Virus record (IMG/VR): IMGVR_UViG_3300034356_000748
Location: 1-42,509 of that record
DNA from: a virus
Direction: 5' to 3' (one strand)
DNA length: 42,509 nt
Shown here: positions 25,119 through 31,139 of the stretch, piece by piece
Layout of the letters: every line of letters begins with the position of its first letter
Position numbering within the stretch: position 1 is the first letter of the stretch
Program-made: the position numbers and the translations under genes
Notes under the pieces: model-generated
The model's input: only the letters and a program-made list of their open reading frames with translations
Told to the model about the DNA's origin: nothing
The model's database searches: none

Positions 25119-26000
25119 ATGAATCTAAGAAAGGTTGCCAGGAATGTTCACGTACTAGAACTTGGTAAAGAAGAAACAAAGTTAGCATTACTATCGGACG
25201 TACATTGGGACAATCCAAAATGTGATAGGTTCCAGCTAAAAGATCACCTGGATTACTGCTTAAATAACAATATACCAATCCAAATGAATGGGGATTTATT
25301 CTGCCTAATGCAAGGCAAGTACGATCCAAGAAGAAATAAGAAGGATATTCTGCCTGAACACAATACGGCAAATTATATAGATGCTGTTATCGAAGATGCA
25401 GTAGATTATTGGTCTCCATACGCACATCTACTCACAGTTATCGGATATGGTAACCACGAGACTGCAATTATTAAGAATCTCGAGACCGATCCGTTACAAA
25501 GATTTGTAGACTTGCTTAATTATACCAACAAGACAAGCGTTTGCACAGGTGGATATGGCGGTTGGTTAGTTATTAAATATCATCTAGGTAATAATACCTA
25601 CATGTCAAAAAATTTAAAGTACTTCCATGGGTCAGGAGGTGGAGGAATAGTTACAAAGGGAGCTATAAACTTGACCAGAGCTCTAGAGATGTACGAGAAC
25701 ATGGACGTATTTATCATGGGACACATACATGAGAACTCTAGCCGTAACGATGTACGTGATTCTATCTCTTATAACCCAGGAAAGCATGTACATGAGATTG
25801 TTCACAAGCAAATTCACCTAGCTATCACTGGATCCTACAAGGAAGAGTACCAAGATGGTGCATTTGGGTGGCATGTAGAACGAGGTGCTCCTGTAAAACC
25901 TACCGGTGGAAGGATACTTACACTAGCAGGGAAGGAAATAAGTAGGAAGGAAAATAAATCTTTTGAGTTATTAGTAGATAGTTGCAAGTTTCCACTATGA
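25119..26000 (+). CDS. Calcineurin-like metallophosphoesterase
   Basis: 293 aa with all five metal-site motifs: SDVHWD (Asp27, His29), NGDL (Asp59), GNHE (Asn112, His113), YFHG (His170), GHIH (His202, His204). These place two metal ions for phosphodiester or phosphomonoester cleavage. No signal peptide. No capping domain typical of Mre11/SbcD can be seen, so the substrate is open: nucleic acid ends or a small nucleotide. First gene of a three-gene operon, with its stop overlapping the next start (ATGA). Confidence 0.85.
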   Translation: MNLRKVARNVHVLELGKEETKLALLSDVHWDNPKCDRFQLKDHLDYCLNNNIPIQMNGDLFCLMQGKYDPRRNKKDILPEHNTANYIDAVIEDAVDYWSPYAHLLTVIGYGNHETAIIKNLETDPLQRFVDLLNYTNKTSVCTGGYGGWLVIKYHLGNNTYMSKNLKYFHGSGGGGIVTKGAINLTRALEMYENMDVFIMGHIHENSSRNDVRDSISYNPGKHVHEIVHKQIHLAITGSYKEEYQDGAFGWHVERGAPVKPTGGRILTLAGKEISRKENKSFELLVDSCKFPL

Positions 26001-26218
26001 AAGCAATACTAGAATTCGATTTGCCTGAAGATAACACAGAATTTCAGGCAGCTATAAACGGACACAACTACAAAAGTGCCATATGGGACTTTGACCAGTT
26101 GCTTCGATCTGAAATGAAGTACAAAGAACTATCTGACGAGACCTATCAGGCTTATAAATGGTGCCGTGAGGAGTTAAGAAAAATACTAGCAGAGGATAAT
26201 TTATTTATAGAACAGTAA
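25997..26218 (+). CDS. Small phage protein of the phosphoesterase operon
   Basis: 73 aa from ATG 25997 (MKAILEFDLPEDNTEFQAAI); the alternative TTG five codons earlier is ignored because ATGA coupling is exact. It is a compact alpha/beta protein rich in Trp and acidic residues, recurrent in Bacteroidetes phages. Its end overlaps the next gene as TAATG. Function unknown. Confidence 0.7.
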   Translation: MKAILEFDLPEDNTEFQAAINGHNYKSAIWDFDQLLRSEMKYKELSDETYQAYKWCREELRKILAEDNLFIEQ

Positions 26219-26754
26219 TGGAAGATAGAAGAATACAAATTGCAATCATTTCATTCTTAATAGGGGCTATACTTACAATTATAATCTACCCTAAACCTGA
26301 AGCAGAAGAGATTTATAAGTTTACAACTGTAACAGAAACCGATACTTTGTTTGTCGACAAATTGGAGACAGTTTATATCCCTAGAGAAAAGATAAAAACT
26401 CAAGTTCTTAGGGATACAATCATAGTTGACCATAGACCTATCATAAATGCCTTCAGTTCAACGACACCTTTCGAGTATGGTAACACCTACGTGAGCGGAG
26501 AAGTCCTCGGAGAGGTCCTTAAAATGAGCGTTACGAACGATTTTAAAATACCTGTGGTAACTAACACCGTTACCAACACAGAAACTCGGACAATTATCCA
26601 GAAACCTAAGGGGATATATTTAGGCGCAGGAGTAAACTCTTTGTTAAAACCGAGCGCATCGGTTGCCTACTTGGATAATAAGTACTTATTCCAGTACCAA
26701 TACCAACCCGTGACAAACATTCACACTTTAGGCGTTAGTAAAAAGTTATTCTAA
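26218..26754 (+). CDS. Membrane-anchored beta-rich protein
   Basis: 178 aa. One N-terminal membrane segment (about 7-25, IAIISFLIGAILTIIIYP) anchors a periplasmic part with alternating beta strands (TVTETDTLFVDKLETVYIPR) and a C-terminal sheet (GIYLGAGVNSLLKPSASVAY). It recalls the DUF6808-type proteins of Bacteroidetes phages, from memory. Possible envelope role during infection; not assigned. Last gene of the operon and followed by a terminator. Confidence 0.6.
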   Translation: MEDRRIQIAIISFLIGAILTIIIYPKPEAEEIYKFTTVTETDTLFVDKLETVYIPREKIKTQVLRDTIIVDHRPIINAFSSTTPFEYGNTYVSGEVLGEVLKMSVTNDFKIPVVTNTVTNTETRTIIQKPKGIYLGAGVNSLLKPSASVAYLDNKYLFQYQYQPVTNIHTLGVSKKLF

Positions 26755-26791
26755 AGGTTAACAAAAGTTCCCAATCTATGAACTTATAAGT

Positions 26792-26834
26792 ACCCAAGTA
26801 GCATACCGTAGGATCTGCTCTTGGGTCATTTTTT
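26792..26834 (+). terminator. Terminator of the phosphoesterase operon
   Basis: ACCCAAG (26792-26798) pairs with CTTGGGT (26820-26826), with a further AGCA/TGCT pairing inside, then CA and six T. Confidence 0.75.
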
Positions 26835-26841
26835 ATTGTAC

Positions 26842-26911
26842 AATTCGGAAGTGCACCGAATTCTGTCGCTAAAATTTACAATCTTTGCGATATTTGTAAA
26901 ATATATTTTAC
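26842..26911. repeat. Hairpin and palindrome in the convergent gap
   Basis: AATTCGG/CCGAATT form a 7-bp inverted repeat (26842-26862). A perfect 16-bp palindrome, GTAAAATATATTTTAC, lies at 26896-26911 just before the stop of the leftward gene. They may end leftward transcription or bind a dimeric regulator; nothing else is seen in this gap. Confidence 0.5.
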
Positions 26912-26912
26912 G

Positions 26913-27170
26913 TTATCCACTAATCTTTAGCAGCACTAAGTACCCAATCAGGTCGTTCACCACGTCCTCATCGTCCTTATCTAGGCTGCCGTTCTTGATT
27001 CGCTTAAGCTTGTCATCAATGCGCACCAGTAGTCCTTCTTTTGCGGACAACTGACTGAACACACCAAGCGGCTCTAGTGCTGAGTTACCATACTTCCGGT
27101 TCTTCTCAATGAGCATACGCTCAATTTGCTCAAGGACCTCGCCTACTTTGATTGCAAATGGTGCCTCCAT
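26913..27170 (-). CDS. MazG-like / nucleotide-modification-associated protein (DUF1599, NMAD1)
   Basis: 85 aa. It has the three signature blocks of DUF1599: EKNRKYGNSA (23-32), EGLLVRIDDKLKRIKNG (45-61) and DDEDVVNDLIGYLVLL (66-81). This all-helical MazG-like fold binds nucleoside phosphates with Mg2+, and the family is linked to phage base-modification or nucleotide-pool enzymes. No partner modification enzyme lies in the window. Last gene of the leftward groEL transcript. Confidence 0.75.
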   Translation of the reverse strand: MEAPFAIKVGEVLEQIERMLIEKNRKYGNSALEPLGVFSQLSAKEGLLVRIDDKLKRIKNGSLDKDDEDVVNDLIGYLVLLKISG

Positions 27171-27171
27171 C

Positions 27172-27267
27172 TTAGTTTATTTTAATGAACTCATACCACC
27201 ATATGACCAGCACTGCGAATAGCAGTGCCAGCCCTACAGTAAATGCCATCTTCTCAAATGGACGCAT
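27172..27267 (-). CDS. Single-membrane-segment small protein (31 aa)
   Basis: MRPFEKMAFTVGLALLFAVL followed by VIWWYEFIKIN; one membrane segment with a Trp pair at its edge. It overlaps the upstream gene by 14 bases and ends one base before the next start, so it fills the gap exactly. Function unknown. Confidence 0.6.
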   Translation of the reverse strand: MRPFEKMAFTVGLALLFAVLVIWWYEFIKIN

Positions 27268-27487
27268 AGTGTTCTCTTAACGTTTTGAACCGCTCACCAT
27301 TGATGTACTGACTTGTAGTGAACTTAGAGCGGACCTTCTTTACTAGCAGCCCATCCTCGAACAGCACATAGAACTCATTCTCATCGTACACCACAGCAGT
27401 GCTTAGGTACTTAGGCCACACCTTATGGTTCTCGTCAATCACTCTGATTGCTTGCCCGTGCCCAAATGGGTTTAGTATTGTCTCCAT
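27254..27487 (-). CDS. Small phage protein after groEL
   Basis: 77 aa, METILNPFGHGQAIRVIDEN at the start and YVLFEDGLLVKKVRSKFTTS later; a compact beta-rich protein that looks like an SH3-type barrel. It begins 3 bp after the groEL stop and is co-transcribed. Not recognised. Confidence 0.6.
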   Translation of the reverse strand: METILNPFGHGQAIRVIDENHKVWPKYLSTAVVYDENEFYVLFEDGLLVKKVRSKFTTSQYINGERFKTLREHYASI

Positions 27488-27490
27488 CGC

Positions 27491-29104
27491 TTACTTAGTC
27501 TCGTATGATCTAGCCATCGTAATGATGGCGTTAGTGCTCAGGATAGTTGTCGCTACACTCACAGCGTTCTGCAACGCGCTTCGTGTCACCTTCAATGGGT
27601 CAATCACCCCCATCTTGATCAGGTCACCCATCTGCCCGGTCTTTAGGTTGTACCCATGACCAATCGCAGCCCCCTCCTTGTACACGTCACTTGGCTTGAG
27701 CCCAGCGTTTGCAAGGATTTGTTGGAATGGTGCCATCATCGCATTGGATAGGATCTTAATCGCCACACTCATCTCAGGGCTGTAGTGGAAGCTGCCAGTA
27801 GGAATGAGAGTAGCTGTCTCGTCTAGCAACGCCTTGCCAGCCCCTGGTAGTATACCCTCCTCTAGTGCGCTTCTCACTGCGCACACCGCATCGTCAACAC
27901 GGTCATACAGCTCCTTCTGCTCTAGGTCAGTCTGCCCACCTACGTAGATCACACCTATGCCTCCCGTAAGGGAGGCGATCCGCTCCAGAATGTGGTCCTT
28001 GTCAGCCTTCTTCTTAGCAATCTTATGTGCCTGCCATAGCTGCGCCACTCTCTCCTCAATCTTGACTGCGTCTATTCTCAAGTCTGACTTTAGGATGATG
28101 GTCTTGTCCTTGCTCACCACCACTCTGGCCGCATGCCCCAGGTCATCAATACTGATCTGGCTCAGGTCATCCCCTGTCTTCTCACTGAAGTATGTCGCTC
28201 CTACACTCACCGCCAGGTCCTGCATCAGCTCATGCTGTCGATACCCAAAGCTAGGTGGTTGTACCACGCAGATCTTTAGGTTGTTCTTCATCACGTTTGC
28301 CGCCAAGGTGTTGACCACGTTCACATGGCAAGGTGACACAATGAGTAGCTTCTTCCCATCAGTAATGATTGGCTTTAGGATGTTCTCAATCTGCAAAATA
28401 TTACTTATCTCAATGTCAGCCACCAGCACATGCACGTCCTCAAATACGCACTCGTCTCTGCTCTGATCGTTGATGAACAATGGGCTTGTGTACCCCCTGT
28501 CAATCTTTAGGCCCTTAGTGGTCTCAGCATAGGTCTCACTTGTCTGGCTCCGCTCCACCGTTACTATGCCAGTCTTGCCCACCTCCTTGTACACCTCAGC
28601 AATAATGCGTCCGATTTGGCTGTCATTGTTCGCAGAGATTGTTGCCACGTCAACCAGCATTGAGTTAGTCACCTTCTTGCCCTTCTTCTTCAACCCCTCA
28701 ATCACTTTTGAACTCAAGTCAGAAATGTTTCGTAGCACCTCAGTAGTATTCAGCTCAGTCTGGCCTGCACCAATGTGCTCCAACCATCCAAGCACTAACC
28801 CCTCAGTCAACACTATGGCAGTAGTCGTGCCATCACCAGCAGAGGTAGCCGTCCTATCAGCAGCCTCCTTCATCATCTTCACCGCAAGGTTCTCAACAGG
28901 GTCAATCAAGTCAACTGACTTAGCGACAGTCACCCCATCCTTTGTTACCGTAATACCATGCGTGTGATTAGGACTCTCAATCAGTACAGTGTTGCCATAT
29001 GGGCCCAACGTACTCTTGACTGCTCCAGCAATCTTCTTGATGCCAGAGATTAACTTTAGCCTGCCCTCCTGGGCGAACACTAAATCTTTAGGTGAGTATT
29101 CCAT
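27491..29104 (-). CDS. groEL: Phage-encoded GroEL chaperonin
   Basis: 537 aa, close to the 548 of E. coli GroEL. Equatorial ATP site: TLGPYGNTV (32-40), TKDGVTVAK (54-62, Asp56), GDGTTTA (90-96) and RVDDA with Asp405 as the hydrolytic aspartate. The apical domain keeps the co-chaperonin-binding face (KLLIVSPCHVNVVNTLAANV; PPSFGYRQHELMQDLA). The C-terminal GGM repeat tail is missing. It would fold phage proteins, capsid or giant fibres being the usual clients. Own promoter (29121-29150). The GC content is clearly higher and the codon choice more C-rich than in neighbours, suggesting separate acquisition. Confidence 0.95.
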   Translation of the reverse strand: MEYSPKDLVFAQEGRLKLISGIKKIAGAVKSTLGPYGNTVLIESPNHTHGITVTKDGVTVAKSVDLIDPVENLAVKMMKEAADRTATSAGDGTTTAIVLTEGLVLGWLEHIGAGQTELNTTEVLRNISDLSSKVIEGLKKKGKKVTNSMLVDVATISANNDSQIGRIIAEVYKEVGKTGIVTVERSQTSETYAETTKGLKIDRGYTSPLFINDQSRDECVFEDVHVLVADIEISNILQIENILKPIITDGKKLLIVSPCHVNVVNTLAANVMKNNLKICVVQPPSFGYRQHELMQDLAVSVGATYFSEKTGDDLSQISIDDLGHAARVVVSKDKTIILKSDLRIDAVKIEERVAQLWQAHKIAKKKADKDHILERIASLTGGIGVIYVGGQTDLEQKELYDRVDDAVCAVRSALEEGILPGAGKALLDETATLIPTGSFHYSPEMSVAIKILSNAMMAPFQQILANAGLKPSDVYKEGAAIGHGYNLKTGQMGDLIKMGVIDPLKVTRSALQNAVSVATTILSTNAIITMARSYETK

Positions 29105-29120
29105 TTGAATTAAATTTTAC

Positions 29121-29150
29121 CAAATCTAAAGAATTTTTATATAAAACAAA
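29121..29150 (-). promoter_or_regulatory. Promoter of groEL (TTTG-N18-TAGATTTG)
   Basis: On the minus strand TTTG (29150-29147), 18 bases, TAGATTTG (29128-29121); both boxes match the Bacteroidetes consensus. The -33 box uses the T-run of the preceding terminator, so the two elements overlap. It lies 16 bp before the ATG. Confidence 0.75.
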
Positions 29151-29172
29151 AAAGCCATCCCGAAGAATGGCT
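29148..29172 (-). terminator. Terminator of the 29193-29483 gene
   Basis: On the minus strand AGCCAT and ATGGCT form a perfect 6-bp stem around an 8-base loop, followed directly by TTTTT. Confidence 0.85.
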
Positions 29173-29192
29173 CTCTTAATAGATTGATAAGA

Positions 29193-29483
29193 TTAAGCAA
29201 TTGCAATACCTGATACTGCAAATGGTAGGTTATCAACCTGAAACGCTACATACGTCCATGATGTACCCAATGCGCTTACAACAGCATCTTGGATAGCATC
29301 ACGCATAGCCTCACTGCCAGCCGGAGCTTCAGCATGAGTAATTGTTACAACATCAGTTCCTGTGCTTGACTTGTAGTGCACAGCCACAGTAGTTGTAGAC
29401 GCTTGAGTAATTAATACAATACCTGTTGCAGAAAGCAATTGGTACTGCTGGCTTGTTACGGGGATACTTAAAAATTTCTCCAT
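29193..29483 (-). CDS. Small beta-rich protein in a single-gene unit (virion or decoration candidate)
   Basis: 96 aa from ATG 29483 (MEKFLSIPVTSQQYQLLSAT). Upstream in-frame codons lie inside the promoter and are rejected. It is rich in Thr/Val/Ser strands (TQASTTTVAVHYKSSTGTDV) and ends LPFAVSGIAIA, a pattern common in small structural proteins of environmental phages. It has a perfect -7 box and a strong terminator of its own, so it is probably made in quantity. Leader AAAACCAAAAAACAAG is A-rich. Role as decoration protein is an inference. Confidence 0.65.
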   Translation of the reverse strand: MEKFLSIPVTSQQYQLLSATGIVLITQASTTTVAVHYKSSTGTDVVTITHAEAPAGSEAMRDAIQDAVVSALGTSWTYVAFQVDNLPFAVSGIAIA

Positions 29484-29507
29484 CTTGTTTTTTGGTTTTA
29501 GTGTACA

Positions 29508-29515
29508 CAAAGATA
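29508..29515 (-). promoter_or_regulatory. -7 box TATCTTTG of the single-gene unit
   Basis: Perfect TAnnTTTG on the minus strand, 24 bp before ATG 29483; no clear -33 box. Confidence 0.6.
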
Positions 29516-29537
29516 ATGAAAAAATGGAATCACTTTC

Positions 29538-29672
29538 CCATGACAAACTTCTTCTTCCCCATATATATATATATATATTTATATATATTATTTTTTTTTC
29601 TGACTTAGAATCAGTTTAAAAATCGACATAATCTATCAGTAGATTGAATATCAGTTAGTTACACGACATATT
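29538..29672 (+). repeat. Diverged 135-bp duplicated element, copy A
   Basis: Same order as copy B (37297-37429): CCATG-CA, a pyrimidine stretch, an alternating TA tract of 19 or more bases, TTTAAA, GACATAATC (29625-29633), and an 18-bp identical TTAGTTACACGACATATT (29655-29672). Copy A also has an AATCTA/TAGATT hairpin between the last two. No gene lies inside. It sits between two leftward units, and what follows on the plus strand is only a 7-codon frame. Confidence 0.75.
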
Positions 29673-29711
29673 TTCGTACATACCATGTCAGATAATCTAG
29701 CATACTAGGAT

Positions 29712-29739
29712 AAAAAAAAGAGGGACCATAAAATCCCTC
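29712..29739 (-). terminator. Terminator of the 29763-29960 gene
   Basis: On the minus strand GAGGGA and TCCCTC pair around an 8-base loop, followed by eight T. Confidence 0.85.
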
Positions 29740-29762
29740 CTTTCAAATAACCCAAAAAGTTA

Positions 29763-29960
29763 TTACATGAAGAACATGTCCTTAACCTGTTCGACATTTT
29801 TTGCTTTCTGGATACCTAGTGACACAGCCTCAGAATACATCTCAAGCTTCTCTGCTTTCTTCAAGGTCTTCTTAATATTAAGAGCCTCCTGAATACCAGT
29901 TACACCGTTAGGACGATCATTTATCAAACGACCATTCTTAATTGTTAGTCCATCGTACAT
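29763..29960 (-). CDS. Small helical protein beside the origin region, probably leaderless
   Basis: 65 aa from ATG 29960 (MYDGLTIKNGRLINDRPNGV); a TTG two codons earlier overlaps the -7 box. The second half is helical and charged (NIKKTLKKAEKLEMYSEAVS). It is a single-gene unit: the -7 box ends 3 bp before the ATG and a terminator follows the stop. With transcription starting a few bases after the box, the message would begin at or within the start codon. First leftward gene next to the origin candidate, so perhaps an early protein; unrecognised. Confidence 0.6.
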   Translation of the reverse strand: MYDGLTIKNGRLINDRPNGVTGIQEALNIKKTLKKAEKLEMYSEAVSLGIQKAKNVEQVKDMFFM

Positions 29961-29963
29961 GCA

Positions 29964-29971
29964 CAAATATA
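29964..29971 (-). promoter_or_regulatory. -7 box TATATTTG for a leaderless transcript
   Basis: Perfect TAnnTTTG on the minus strand only 3 bp before ATG 29960. Confidence 0.5.
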
Positions 29972-30146
29972 AGCATTTAGATGATAGGACTGTTTGGGTA
30001 ATACCACCAAATTACGACAGCCGGCCCAGCACGGAAACGATTTTTTTTCCGGCATGGGGGGTAGGCATGCCTTCGCCTTCCCTCAGATTTTTTGGCTTTT
30101 CTGCCTGCTCCACGCAGGGAGCAATGCCCTAGACTTTACGCATCCC

Positions 30147-30159
30147 TATCCCCTAGCTA
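30147..30159 (+). repeat. 13-bp direct repeat TATCCCCTAGCTA (copy 1)
   Basis: Repeated exactly at 30276-30288; the copies bracket the DnaA-box-like repeats. Confidence 0.8.
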
Positions 30160-30219
30160 CTGCATGGCAGTCCCCTAGTCTAGGCAGTCCCTTTGTTCCA
30201 GCTAAACTTGACCAGCAGT

Positions 30220-30252
30220 CAATCCACAAGATATCCACAAGATATCCACAAG
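30220..30252 (+). repeat. Three tandem 11-bp repeats resembling DnaA boxes
   Basis: caatccacaag, atatccacaag, atatccacaag in direct contact. Units 2 and 3 contain ATATCCACA, one change from the DnaA box TTATCCACA. The 11-bp period puts all sites on the same helix face, as in origin arrays. Confidence 0.8.
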
Positions 30253-30275
30253 GGATAGGAGGATTCTTTGCTTTA

Positions 30276-30288
30276 TATCCCCTAGCTA
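30276..30288 (+). repeat. 13-bp direct repeat TATCCCCTAGCTA (copy 2)
   Basis: Exact copy of 30147-30159. Confidence 0.8.
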
Positions 30289-30462
30289 GATTCTACAGAT
30301 AAATTATTCATGCGATTCACATGAAATTTTTCTCGCTGATTATCAAGCAGTTACATAAAAGTTTAAGAAATATTCATATTTATTTTGACACACCACTTGC
30401 TTTTGAACCAGAAATGAACTTACTTTACATCATCAAACAACAACAAACAAACAAACAAGCAC

Positions 30463-30678
30463 ATGGAAACTTTAGAATTCACTTCAAATCGTTTATTATT
30501 CTTAGCAAGAAATTTCTCTGGCAGTCAGCCTACATTCAGAATCTCATATTGCAAAAAGCACATGGAAATAACAGATTCATGCTCGGCATTTTTGAAGATT
30601 TTAATGTCGGATGAGGGAGTATTGGCAAGCTTTCACAATGGAGTAATACATGTTGAATATTTCAGAAAAATAGGTTAA
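30463..30678 (+). CDS. First rightward small gene, unknown function
   Basis: 71 aa, METLEFTSNRLLFLARNFSG at the start, ending GVIHVEYFRKIG. The ATG follows a leader of AAAC/AAC repeats, like the capsid leader. Its stop codon TAA lies inside helix I of hammerhead ribozyme 1, so a terminating ribosome would cover the ribozyme. No domain recognised. An overlapping frame from 30321 is judged accidental. Confidence 0.55.
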   Translation: METLEFTSNRLLFLARNFSGSQPTFRISYCKKHMEITDSCSAFLKILMSDEGVLASFHNGVIHVEYFRKIG

Positions 30679-30724
30679 CTGAAGAGACTTAAATAGTCGA
30701 AACTGCCGAAAGGCAGTCTTAACC
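30673..30724 (+). ncRNA. Type I hammerhead ribozyme 1
   Basis: All parts are present in order. Helix I: GGUUAA (30673-30678) with UUAACC (30719-30724). Core CUGAAGA (30679-30685). Helix II: GACU (30686-30689) / AGUC (30695-30698), loop UAAAU. Core GAAA (30699-30702). Helix III: CUGCC (30703-30707) / GGCAG (30712-30716), GAAA tetraloop. Then UC, with cleavage expected after C30718 in the GUC triplet. The core fits CUGANGA ... GAAA ... UH without exception. Open ends are in helix I, hence type I. Cleavage leaves a 21-nt leader before ATG 30740. Confidence 0.93.
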
Positions 30725-30739
30725 AAAACAACAAACAAC

Positions 30740-31060
30740 ATGAAGAATCTACAGGAGTTTATCGAAAAAATCCAAACTCAATTTGACTGGGTAAAGAAAG
30801 AATCAGGTCAATTGATTGATTCCAATGGAGTTAAATTGACTCTAAAAATAGAATACAATGATTATTTGGGAATACAGAGTGTTCTTTACTTATCAACTCC
30901 TAGTGGAAGATGTTTTGCATCATGGGGAGCGGAAACAATTGAAGAATCCAATGAAATGGCAAGATTCTTTAATCTGATTAAGCGTGAGACCATGACTTGG
31001 CAAGATAGACAAGAGGAGAACGAGTACAAGATGTACAAAGCAGTTTTCTTCGGAAAATAG
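30740..31060 (+). CDS. Small early-region protein between the two ribozymes
   Basis: 106 aa, MKNLQEFIEKIQTQFDWVKK at the start; central YLGIQSVLYLSTPSGRCFAS looks like a small alpha/beta fold. The ATG is 21 nt after the ribozyme 1 cleavage site and its stop TAG shares its G with helix I of ribozyme 2. After both cuts this gene would be on its own short message. Not recognised. Confidence 0.7.
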   Translation: MKNLQEFIEKIQTQFDWVKKESGQLIDSNGVKLTLKIEYNDYLGIQSVLYLSTPSGRCFASWGAETIEESNEMARFFNLIKRETMTWQDRQEENEYKMYKAVFFGK

Positions 31061-31124
31061 GTTAACTGATGAGTCCTAATTGGACGAAACGTGAGTGAGT
31101 TTACGAACTCACCACGTCTTAACC
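31060..31124 (+). ncRNA. Type I hammerhead ribozyme 2
   Basis: Helix I: GGUUAA (31060-31065) with UUAACC (31119-31124). Core CUGAUGA (31066-31072), the textbook form. Helix II: GUCC (31073-31076) / GGAC (31082-31085), loop UAAUU. Core GAAA (31086-31089). Helix III: CGUG (31090-31093) / CACG (31113-31116), extended after one bulged A by GUGAGU / ACUCAC, loop UUACGA. Then UC, cleavage after C31118. Helices II and III differ from ribozyme 1 in sequence but not in pairing. Leader after cleavage is 21 nt to ATG 31140. Confidence 0.95.
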
Positions 31125-31139
31125 ATAAACACAAAATAC

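Larger units (their letters stand above)
29972..30462. other. Gene-free region between the two arms; origin candidate
   Basis: 490 bp without a convincing gene. The first 330 bp are unusually C/G-rich with many short repeats: three 11-bp DnaA-box-like repeats (30220-30252), a 13-bp direct repeat, an inverted CCTAG-T-CTAGG (30174-30184) and TGCTC/GAGCA. The last 160 bp are A/T-rich and end in the A-rich leader of the first rightward gene (AAACAAACAAACAAGCAC). Frames at 29994-30302 and 30321-30614 cross these repeats and the leader and look accidental. Divergent transcription and DnaA-type repeats suggest replication starts here. Confidence 0.55.

Noticed and set aside
25119-25121. CUGAUGA at 25116-25122 as a hammerhead core
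   Set aside because: There is no GAAA at the right distance and no helix I or III pairing around it.
24928-25371. 147-codon leftward frame
   Set aside because: Its upstream part is antisense to the phosphoesterase; only the final 34 codons from ATG 25032 look like a gene.
26755-26834. tRNA-like or riboswitch structure after the phosphoesterase operon
   Set aside because: The pairing is a simple long hairpin followed by six T; it fits a terminator and has no cloverleaf or conserved core.
29569-29591. TA tract as a CRISPR-like or satellite repeat
   Set aside because: It is one alternating TA run without spacers, and is part of the duplicated element also found at 37319.
30220-30252. The three 11-bp repeats as a short CRISPR array
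   Set aside because: Units touch each other without spacers and match DnaA-box sequence instead.
29994-30302. 102-codon frame in the origin region
   Set aside because: Needs a TTG start, runs through the DnaA-box repeats and direct repeats, and its amino-acid make-up is not protein-like.
30321-30614. 97-codon frame starting with an ATG
   Set aside because: It reads through the A-rich leader of the 30463 gene and overlaps most of that gene in another frame; composition looks accidental.
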